Shown: positions 17,409 through 26,100 of the stretch, piece after piece
Layout: every line of letters begins with the position of its first letter
How positions within the stretch are numbered: position 1 is the first letter of the stretch
Assembly: GCF_000067165.1 (NCBI RefSeq)
Contig: NC_010162.1
Coordinates: 2,480,001 to 2,544,000 of the forward strand
Source: Sorangium cellulosum So ce56
Lineage (GTDB): Bacteria; Myxococcota_A; Polyangia; Polyangiales; Polyangiaceae
Direction: 5' to 3'
DNA length: 64,000 bases
Program-made: the position numbers and the translations under genes
The notes under the pieces: model-generated
The model's input: the letters and a program-made list of their open reading frames with translations, nothing else
The model's database searches: none
What the model was told of the DNA's origin: nothing

Positions 17409-19166
17409 ATGTCCGACGATGCTGCCGCTGCCCCGCTCGCGACGCTCGTGACCCGCCTGAGGGCGGCGACCTCCTTCGAGGACGCCGCGACCGCCGCGCT
17501 CGAGAGCATGCTCGATTGCGCATCGGCGGCGCTCGCCGAGAACCCCGCCGTGAAGAGCCCTCGCCTCCTCCGCGCGACAGTCCATTTCCGGCCCGATGAC
17601 GGCTATCAGCGCCTCTTCGGCATCGAGCACCCCACGAGCGCAGCGCTCGAGGGTACGGGGTATGTCACGTCCGCGAACGTCTGGCGCTGGGTCAACCAGC
17701 ATCGCTGTGCGGTCTCGATCGGCGTGCAGCTCGGCGTGCTGAGCACCTGTTCGCCCGCGGGCTCGGCCCTGCATCGCGAGCCGCCGGAGATGCAAGGCCT
17801 GATCGGCTCGGAGACCCGCAGTTATATGCTCGGCCGCGATGTCACGCATGTGCACGTCGTCCCCCTGTGCGCTCCCGGCGGCGGCGTGAGCGGTATGATC
17901 ACGCTCGAGGCCAGGTGCAAAGGGGCGATGGATCGAGCGGCGATCTGGGATGATTGCCGTGACCTGCTCGATCTCCTGGCCAGCATCGCGGCGCCGCACC
18001 TGGGCACCCTGCCGCCGCGCGCCGCGCCGAAGGTCACCACGGACGAGCTCCTGCCCGTCATCGGACGCGCCACCGCCGGCCTGATCGAGCTCGTGCGGGT
18101 CTTCGCCGCGCAGGACGAGACCGTGCTCATCAGCGGCGCCACGGGCGCCGGAAAATCGCGGCTGGCTCGCTGGTGCCACGAGCAATCCTCGCGCAAAGGC
18201 AAATCGTTCGAGACGCTCGACCTGCTGAGCGTGCCCGAGGACCTGCAAATGGCCGAGCTCTTCGGCTGGAAGCGGGGCGCCTTCACCGGCGCGATGAAAG
18301 ACTCCCCCGGAACGATCGCGCGCGCGGCGAACGGCACGCTCTTCATCGACGAGATCGACAAACTCTCGCTCAAGGCCCAGGCGGGCCTCCTGCGCGTGCT
18401 CGAGGAGCGGCGTTATCGGCCGCTCGGCGACGAAGGAGGCGCTCGGCGGGCGGACGTGCGGTTCATCATCGGGACCAACGCCGACCTGCGCGCGTGCGTG
18501 CGCGCGGGGAAATTCCGTGAGGATCTGTATTACCGCATCAACGTGCTGCCCGTGCGGCTTCCCGCGCTCTCCGAGCGCCTGGACGAGCTCCCCCTCTGGG
18601 CCGAGTACATGCTCGCGCGCAGGCATGGCGAGTCGGGAGGCCACGGCGCGGCGCGGATCGAGCGGGACGGCCTGGAGCTCCTGTCGAAGACGCCCTGGCC
18701 GGGCAACCTGCGCCAGCTCGACAACATCGTGCGCCGGGCCTATGCGCTCGCCCTCTCGGATCGCCGGGGCGCGGGCGGGGATCTCGTGCTCGCGCGGCAC
18801 CACCTCGAGCGCGCGCTCGACTACGACGCCGCCGCGGAGGACGTCGCGTTGATTGACCAGCTCTGGCGCGCCGCGAAGGCATTTGTCGGGGAGGCAGAGC
18901 GCCGCGAGGGCGGCGAGGGCCCGCCGCTCACGCTCGAGATGAGCGAGGCCATCCGGGGCCTCGTGCTCGCCGCCGCGGTCGCGCGCCGCGGCGGCCGCGA
19001 GGCGGCGTTCTCGCTGCTCGGGCAGCACGCGCTCCTGAAGAGCCGCAACCATCATCGGGCCTACAAGCGCGAGATCGAGCGCGTGCGTGAGTTCGTGGAC
19101 CTCGTCGGCGGCAAGGTCGACGAGGACCTCGCCGCGCTGCTCGACATGCAGGAGGAGCCGGCGTGA
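17409..19166 (+). CDS. GAF/AAA+ sigma54-activator-like protein
   Basis: A 585-residue protein. The first 200 residues resemble a GAF sensory domain. The AAA+ module shows Walker A GATGAGKS (about 243), the sigma54-contacting GAFTGA loop (about 291) and Walker B LFIDEID (about 311). A sensor/arginine-finger region follows (ADVRFIIGTNADL, then FREDLYYRINVLPV). The C-terminus does not show a clear Fis-type helix-turn-helix, although NHHRAYKREIERVREFV forms a helical end. It probably activates sigma54 promoters, either without specific DNA binding or through an atypical DNA-binding end. Its stop overlaps the next gene's GTG as GTGA, so it is coupled to a PknK-like kinase, which may phosphorylate it. 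The ribosome site AGGA lies seven bases before the ATG. Confidence 0.85.
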   Translation: MSDDAAAAPLATLVTRLRAATSFEDAATAALESMLDCASAALAENPAVKSPRLLRATVHFRPDDGYQRLFGIEHPTSAALEGTGYVTSANVWRWVNQHRCAVSIGVQLGVLSTCSPAGSALHREPPEMQGLIGSETRSYMLGRDVTHVHVVPLCAPGGGVSGMITLEARCKGAMDRAAIWDDCRDLLDLLASIAAPHLGTLPPRAAPKVTTDELLPVIGRATAGLIELVRVFAAQDETVLISGATGAGKSRLARWCHEQSSRKGKSFETLDLLSVPEDLQMAELFGWKRGAFTGAMKDSPGTIARAANGTLFIDEIDKLSLKAQAGLLRVLEERRYRPLGDEGGARRADVRFIIGTNADLRACVRAGKFREDLYYRINVLPVRLPALSERLDELPLWAEYMLARRHGESGGHGAARIERDGLELLSKTPWPGNLRQLDNIVRRAYALALSDRRGAGGDLVLARHHLERALDYDAAAEDVALIDQLWRAAKAFVGEAERREGGEGPPLTLEMSEAIRGLVLAAAVARRGGREAAFSLLGQHALLKSRNHHRAYKREIERVREFVDLVGGKVDEDLAALLDMQEEPA

Positions 19167-22100
19167 CGCGCCCGGGAGACGTCATCGACGGCCGCTTCGA
19201 GATCGAGCGTTACGTCGGCGCCGGCGGCATGGGACAGGTCTTCTTCGCGCGTGACGGGCAGTCCGGCGAGCCTGTCGCGGTCAAGGTGTTGCTCGGCTCG
19301 GACCTCGCGGACAGCGCGCGCTTCGAGCACGAGGCGCGGGCGCTCGCGGCCCTCCAGGTCCCCGGCATCGTGCGGTACGTGGCCCATGGCGCGACGGGCG
19401 CGGGCAGACCTTACCTCGCCATGCAATGGCTCGCCGGGGAGACCCTCGCCCAGCGGCTGGAACGGGGGCCGCTGGCGGTCTCCGAGACCGTGGTTCTCCT
19501 CGCGCGAGCCGCGGCGACGCTCGGCGCGATCCACCGGCTCGGGGTGGTCCATCGGGACATCAAGCCGAGCAACCTGTTGCTCATGGACGGCGCGATCGAG
19601 CGCGTCACGCTGCTCGATTTCGGCATCGCGCGGATCTCCGGGCTGCGCGGGGAGCTGACGCAGCCGGGGGCCATCCTGGGCACGCCCGGCTACATGGCGC
19701 CGGAGCAGGCGCGCGCCGAGGAGCGCATCGACGCGCGGGCCGACGTCTTCGCGCTCGGGTGCGTGGCCTTCGAATGCATCACGGGCAGGCCGGCATTTCT
19801 CGCGAACGACCCGCTCTCGCTGCTGATGAAGGTCGTCCTGGAGGACCCTCCGCCGCTCCGCGAGCTCTGCGCGTCCGTGCCCGCGTGGCTGGAGGAGCTC
19901 GTCGCGGGGATGCTCGCCAAGGAGCCGGACCGCCGGCCCGCGGACGCCGAGGCCGTGGCCGACTGGATGAGGGGAGCCGAGGCTGGGGCGCTCGTCTCGA
20001 GCGCGGCGCGCTCGTGGCCGCCGCCTGCGGACCAGCGGATGACGACCGGCGAGAGGAGGCTCCTTTGCCTCGTCCTCGCGGACGACGCGCCCGCGAGCTC
20101 CGGGCCGGAGGGCGAGAGGGCCGGCCGACACGGTGCGCTGCGCGAGATCGCGGAGGAGCACGGGGGGAGGCTCGATCGTCTGCAGGAGCGGTGGCTCCTC
20201 GCCTCGTTCTCGGGCGCTGCCGCGCCGACGGACCTGGCCGCGCGCGCGGGGCATTGTGCGCTCGCCATGGCGAAGGTGATCGGCGATGCCCCCATGGCCG
20301 TCGTCCTGGGTCGCTCCGACGTCGGGGCGTCCCTGCACACGGGCGAGCTGATCGAGCGGGCCGTCAGGCGCCTCTCGAGCAGCCGCGAGCGCGGGGCGGC
20401 GGGGGAGATCCTCATCGACGAGGTGGTCGCGCCCTTCCTGGAGCCGCGGTTCCAGCTCTCGGAGGCGGCGGCGGGGCGCGTGCTCCGCGGCGTCAAGCGG
20501 AGCGACAGGCCAGCCGCCGGCCTTCCCGGAGGTTCGACGGAGTTCGTGGGGCGGGATCGCGAGCTCTCCACGCTCGTCGCCGAGCTCCGGCGCTGCGTCG
20601 AGGAGCGGGCACCGGCGGCGGTGCTCGTGACGGGCGCCCCGGGGATGGGCAAATCGCGGCTGCGGCGCGAGCTGTTGCGCAGGGCGCGGAGCGCCGAGGC
20701 GCCTCCGGCGATCTGGGTCGGGCTGGCCGATCCGATGAGCGCCGGCTCGGCCTTCGCGCTGCTCTCGGGCGCGCTCCGGAGCGGCTTCGGCATCGTCGAG
20801 GGCGAGCCGCTGGCCCGGCGCTGCGAGAAGGTGCTCGCGCGCGTCTCGCGTCACGCGGGCCTCGATGCGCCGCGGGTCGCGGCCTTTCTCGGCGAGATCG
20901 TCGGCGCTCCGTTCCCCGACGAGGATGACGTCCAGCTCCGCGCCGCGCGGCGCAACCCGATGCTGATGGCCGATCAGCTCCGGGCCGCCCTGGAGGCGTA
21001 CCTGCGCGCCGAATGCGCCGTGCAGCCGGTCGTCCTCGTGCTCGAGGATCTGCACTGGGGGGATCTGCCGACGGTGACGCTGATCGAGGCGGCGCTGCAC
21101 CGCCTTGGTGGGCAGCCGCTCCTCGTGCTCGCGCTCGCGCGCCCGGAGGTGCACGATCTATTTCCGAGGCTCTGGGAGGGCCATCTGCGGCAAGAGATCC
21201 GCCTCACGCCGCTCGCCCGGCGGGCCAGCGAGCGCCTCGTGCGGCAGGCGCTGGGGAGCGAGGCGAGCGACGCGCTGGTGGCCCGGCTGGTCGAGCGCGC
21301 CGAGGGCAATGCGTTCTTCCTGGAGGAGCTCATCCGGGCGGCGATGAGCGACGCGGAGGCCGCGCTCCCGGAAACGGTGCTCGTGATGGTGCAGTCGCGG
21401 ATCGAGGCGCTGCATCCGAGCGCGCGGCAGCTCCTGCGTGCGGCCAGCATCTTCGGGCAGGCGTTCCGGCGGCGCGGCGTCGAGGCGCTGGTCGGCGCGG
21501 CGGCGGTGGCCGTGCGGCTCGACGATCTCGAGCAACGCGAGCTCCTCGTGCGGGGCGGGAGCGAGCAGCGCGCGGAGGGCGCCGAGTATCGGTTCCGGCA
21601 TGCGCTGGTGCAGGAGGCGGCATATCAGATGCTGACGGAGCAGGATCGGCGGACAGGGCACGCGCTCGCCGGCGACTGGCTGGAGCGGACGGGGGACGCG
21701 GATCCGATGGTCCTCGCGGGGCATTTCGAGCGCGGCGCGGAGCCGCTGCGGGCGGCGGCGGCCTGCTTGCGCGCGGCGCAGCAGTCGCTGCGCGGTCATG
21801 ACCTCGAGGCGGCGATCGAGCGGGCCGAGCGGGGGATCGCGTGCGCGCCATCCAAGGAGACGGTGGGCGCGCTGCGGCTGGTGCAGGCCGAGGCGCATGT
21901 GTGGCGGGGAGAGCTCGCGCTCGCGGAGGAGCGGGGGACGGAGGCGGCGAGGCTGGTCGCGCCGGGGAGCGCCCCTTGGTACATGGCGCTGTACCACGCC
22001 GCGATGGCGTACCAGAAGCAGAGCGCTCTCGGGCCGGTGATGCAGCTCAGCGCGACGGCACGGGATGCGGCGATCGGAGCAGAAGCGCTCGGGGCCAGGA

Positions 22101-23029
22101 CGATGTGCCTGAGCGCCTGCGCGGGCACGATGGTGTTTCACGGAGAGTACGCTCCTGCCGATGCGCTGCTCGAGGCCGTGGAGCGAGCGTTCGACGGCGT
22201 TCACGCGCTCGATCAGGACGCGCTCGCGGTGTACCACCAGGTGCGCGCCTTCCAGTCCGCGTCCGCGGCGGACCCGGAGAGATCGCTGCGGAGCTTCGGC
22301 GATGTGCTGGCAGCGTTCGAGCAGGTCGGCGACCGTCGGAATGCTTGCGCGACGCGCGCGAACCTCGCTCATTTCCATTATGAGATCGGGGACTTTGCCG
22401 GTGCAGAGGCGCTCCTCCGCGCGGCGCTCGCGGCGGCGGAGGAGATGGAGCTCCACGAGCTCGAGGCGACCATCCAGAGCAACCTCGGCCTCGTGCTCGC
22501 CCGCGTCGGTAAGCTCACCGAGGCCCATGAAGTGGAGCGAGCAGCGCTCGAGGCCACGCGCCGGATGAACATACCTCGCTTCATCGGCAGCACCCTCACC
22601 TACCTCGCCGAGATCGCGATCCTGAGCGGCGATTTCGAGGAGGCCGAGCGCCACGCGCGCGATGCGGTGGAGGTGCTCGCGGTGGCGCCGCCGTTGCGCG
22701 CCGCGGCCGTGGCGCTGCTGGCGCGGGCGCTGCTCGAATTGGGACGGCCGGACGAGGCGCTTGAACGGGCGCGTGAGGCGCAAGCTGCGCTCGATTCGCT
22801 CGGCGGTGTGGAGGAGGGGGAGGCGTTGATCCGTCTGACCTATGCAGAGGCGCTCGCCGCGGCGGGGCATCGGGATGAGGCGGAGAAGGCGATCGCGGCG
22901 GCGGCAGAGGCGCTCATGGCTCGTGCGAGCAAGTTCCAGGATCCGCGGTGGCGGGACAGCTTTCTCGAGCGCGTTCCCGAGCATGCGCAGACGCGGTCGC
23001 TCGCGCGACAGTGGCTCGGGCGGGACTGA
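19163..23029 (+). CDS. PknK-like Ser/Thr kinase with AAA+ ATPase and TPR domains
   Basis: A 1288-residue signalling protein starting at a GTG that overlaps the stop of the upstream activator. The kinase domain (about 8-265) is intact: GAGGMGQVF loop, VAVKVL lysine, HRDIKPSNLLL catalytic loop, DFGIAR and GTPGYMAPEQ. A central ATPase follows, with Walker A GAPGMGKS near 493 and Walker B VVLVLEDLHWGD near 625. The last 450 residues are TPR-like helical repeats. This is the layout of PknK-type proteins, in which a ligand or partner bound by the TPR/ATPase part tunes the kinase. The neighbouring GAFTGA protein is the most likely partner or substrate. It has a shorter paralogue at 27873-30344. Confidence 0.9.
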   Translation: MTRPGDVIDGRFEIERYVGAGGMGQVFFARDGQSGEPVAVKVLLGSDLADSARFEHEARALAALQVPGIVRYVAHGATGAGRPYLAMQWLAGETLAQRLERGPLAVSETVVLLARAAATLGAIHRLGVVHRDIKPSNLLLMDGAIERVTLLDFGIARISGLRGELTQPGAILGTPGYMAPEQARAEERIDARADVFALGCVAFECITGRPAFLANDPLSLLMKVVLEDPPPLRELCASVPAWLEELVAGMLAKEPDRRPADAEAVADWMRGAEAGALVSSAARSWPPPADQRMTTGERRLLCLVLADDAPASSGPEGERAGRHGALREIAEEHGGRLDRLQERWLLASFSGAAAPTDLAARAGHCALAMAKVIGDAPMAVVLGRSDVGASLHTGELIERAVRRLSSSRERGAAGEILIDEVVAPFLEPRFQLSEAAAGRVLRGVKRSDRPAAGLPGGSTEFVGRDRELSTLVAELRRCVEERAPAAVLVTGAPGMGKSRLRRELLRRARSAEAPPAIWVGLADPMSAGSAFALLSGALRSGFGIVEGEPLARRCEKVLARVSRHAGLDAPRVAAFLGEIVGAPFPDEDDVQLRAARRNPMLMADQLRAALEAYLRAECAVQPVVLVLEDLHWGDLPTVTLIEAALHRLGGQPLLVLALARPEVHDLFPRLWEGHLRQEIRLTPLARRASERLVRQALGSEASDALVARLVERAEGNAFFLEELIRAAMSDAEAALPETVLVMVQSRIEALHPSARQLLRAASIFGQAFRRRGVEALVGAAAVAVRLDDLEQRELLVRGGSEQRAEGAEYRFRHALVQEAAYQMLTEQDRRTGHALAGDWLERTGDADPMVLAGHFERGAEPLRAAAACLRAAQQSLRGHDLEAAIERAERGIACAPSKETVGALRLVQAEAHVWRGELALAEERGTEAARLVAPGSAPWYMALYHAAMAYQKQSALGPVMQLSATARDAAIGAEALGARTMCLSACAGTMVFHGEYAPADALLEAVERAFDGVHALDQDALAVYHQVRAFQSASAADPERSLRSFGDVLAAFEQVGDRRNACATRANLAHFHYEIGDFAGAEALLRAALAAAEEMELHELEATIQSNLGLVLARVGKLTEAHEVERAALEATRRMNIPRFIGSTLTYLAEIAILSGDFEEAERHARDAVEVLAVAPPLRAAAVALLARALLELGRPDEALERAREAQAALDSLGGVEEGEALIRLTYAEALAAAGHRDEAEKAIAAAAEALMARASKFQDPRWRDSFLERVPEHAQTRSLARQWLGRD

Positions 23030-23093
23030 GGGGGCAATGAGCCGGCGCGGCGCAGGCGCAGGCGCGGCGCGTGGGCGCGGGTTGTGGCGTTGC

Positions 23094-23123
23094 GGCGGCG
23101 CCAGCTTTGGAGGCGGCGCCGCC
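23094..23123. terminator. Hairpin between convergent genes
   Basis: GGCGGCGCC and GGCGCCGCC form a 9-bp all-GC stem with a 12-base loop, between the convergent kinase gene (stop at 23029) and RCC1 gene (stop at 23142). No T-run follows on either side, so if it terminates transcription it would not be a classical intrinsic terminator. Confidence 0.5.
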
Positions 23124-23141
23124 CAGGCGGTGGGGTGTGCG

Positions 23142-26100
23142 CTATTGGATGTCCAGCAATCGCTGGGGCGTGCTGCCGTCCATGTTCATTCGGCGCCCAA
23201 GCTGGCCCGCGTGGTTATCGCCAGAACCCAGGAGACTCCTGTTGGTCTGCATGATCAGTGAATTGACACCCATCGCATAGACTTTCGCCGCTGCGATGGA
23301 GGATAGCAGGAGCACGGGCGTGCTCCGCGTCTGGGTTGTGCCGTCGCCAAGCTGTCCACCTCCGTTGTGTCCCCAACCCCACACTGTACCATCTGCCTTG
23401 ATGCCCAGCACGTGCCAATCCCCCACGGAGACATCAATGAATCCTGATTGATCATGGATGTCAACCGGTTCGGTGTAATAAGAAGCGCCAGCGATGCCGA
23501 GTTGCCCATAGTAATTCGCGCCCCAGGTCCAGATCTTCCCATCTGCCGTGACGGCAGCGCTGGAGTCAGTCCCTGCTCCAAATCGGACGACATTCTTGAG
23601 GTTCTCGAATTGCGCCGGACTGCGAAAATACAAGGGGTCGACATAGCCGCGGCCGCCCAATCCCCATCCCCAGAGCGTTCCATCCTTCTTGAGCGCCAGG
23701 CCGAAACGGTCGCCAGCGTCGATGGCGACGATGTCGCTCAGGCCAGGAATCGGGGCTGGCTCGCACCCGGGTCGATCTCCAAGCTCCTGATAATAGCTGT
23801 TAAAGCCCCATCCCCACACGGTACCGTCCTTCTTCAGGGCGTATCCGTTGTAGAGAGAAGCGCTGATCTGTATGATATCTGACAATGCAGCGACCTGATT
23901 CAGCGGGCCAGGATATGCAAAGTCCGAATCGCAGCCCTTGCCATCGCCCAGCACACCCCACGAAGAAATCCCCCAAGTCCAGACGGATCCATCCTTCCTG
24001 AGCGCCATACTCCATCTATCACCAACCGCGACACTCCTGACGCGGCTTATCCCCGGTATCCTCTTGGGCTCGGTTCTGGCACCGCTTCCCAGGAAATCGC
24101 CGGCCTCGCCATAGTGGTCTCTGCCCCAAGCGTCGATCGTTCCGTCTTTTCTTGCCACGAGGGTGTGAAGCGACATCGCCACCGTCTGGGAATCGAAGGC
24201 ACCTCTCACGCCAGTGGGCAAGAAACGAGCTTGGCCGAGAACCCCGTCGCCGAGCTGCCCCTTGCTATTTTCTCCCCACGTGCGGATGTCACCCGTCGGT
24301 AAGAGCACCGCCGAGCTATTTCCGCCGCAAGCAACGGCGCTAGCGTGGGAGATGCCGCTCACCGGCGCCGCGATGCTGCGCTGGCTCGTGGACGTTGAGA
24401 CCCCGAGCTGTCCGTGGCTGTTCGAGCCGAACGCCCAAACCGTGCCGTCTGCCTTCAAGGCCAGCGAGTGCCCGGTTCCCCCGGCGACGCGCAGCACCTG
24501 CCCGAGCTCAGAAACCTGCACCGGTTCGCTACGCTGGCTCGTCGTCCCGTCACCGAGCTGCCCATGCGCATTGTTGCCCCAGGCCCAGACCGTTCCGTCC
24601 CCGCGCACCGCCAGCGAGTGGTTCGCGCCGGCCGCGATGGCCGTGACACCATTCAGCGTCGGTATTTTCACTGGAACCTGGCTCGCCTTCGCTGTGCCAA
24701 CGCCGAGCTGGCCATTCCCGTTGTTGCCCCAGGCCCAGACCGTCCCGTCCTGCCTGAGCGCGAGCGAATGCTCCTCACCGGTCACGATGGCCGTGATTCG
24801 GTCGAGCATTGGTACCAGCGCTGGGCTCAACGTGGAGTTAGAGCACCGAACGGGTTGAAGGCTCAACAAATCCCCGGATTTGCGAGCTGGCGTGCATGGC
24901 AGCGTGCCTGTCGATCGACGCGCCGGGGGCCATGGGGGCGCGGTGGGCCATTCGAACACGGTGTTTTTGCGAGGTTTGAACCCGTTCGGTGTTCTAGCCG
25001 CGCCATTGCTGAGCTGGGCAGCGGAATCATCGCCCCATGCGAGCACCCTGCCATCGCCCCTGAGCGCGAGCGAATGCCTCTTGCCGGCCGCAATGGCCAC
25101 GATGCCTTGGAGACCAAGAGCCTGCGGGTGCGTCGCTCGGTCCGCCGTCGTGCCATCGCCGAGCTGGCCATACGAATTATCGCCCCAGGACCATACGACA
25201 CCTGCGCCGTCCAGCGCGAGCGCGTGCGCGCCGCCGGCAGCCGTGCCGAAGACGGCACGGGTGATGGGGATCTCGACAGGAAGCGAGCCCGGAGCGGTCG
25301 TCGACGCCTCGGGACCGAGCGTACCCTGGCTGTTGTCGCCCCAAGCCCAAAGCGTACCGTCCGTCTGGGTCGCCACCATGCCCCATGGCGCGACCGCGAG
25401 GGTCTGCTGTTCGTTCAAGGGGAGCGGTCCGACGATCAATCGCATCGAGTCGGTCCCCTTATCTCCGTCGGTGCCCGGCGCAACCGTGCCATCGAGGGTG
25501 GGTGTCCCCTCGAAGGTTCCGAAGGCCCACAGCCGGCCGCTGTGGTCGAATGTGAACGCATCGAGCGCATCGTTGTCGCCCGGGCCGCCATAAGATCGCA
25601 CCCAGCGCAGCGCGCCCGTGGTGAGGTCGTATGCGGCGACGAACGCGTCTCGGTTGGCGTTCACGCCCAGCCGTCTGTCCGGGAGCGGAGAGGGAATCGT
25701 ACCTGCAAAATCGATCGGACCCCTGAACTCCCCCGCGACGACCACGACTTGACCCTGCACCTCGGCCGAGGTGACCTTGACCTCGCGCGTCGGGTCCGGC
25801 GAGGACAGGCGGTTGATCCATGCCCACGAGCTATGGCCGGACACCACCCGCCCGATGAACGATTGCGTCTTCTTCCCATTGGTGCCGGCGACGATACCCG
25901 CCGGCAGGGCAGCCACGGGTATCGGGTCGGCGATCTCCGGAACGTCGATCGTCACAGACCACGCGCTTCCGTTGCCGCAAAAGGACTCGTCCTCTCCCCA
26001 ACTGCTGGATTTTCGCACCATGATCGCGCCGGACGAGAGCGACCGCGCGGCGAGGGCGTTACAGGAATCCAGCACCCGCTGCGTCCATGTGCCCGTCGTC

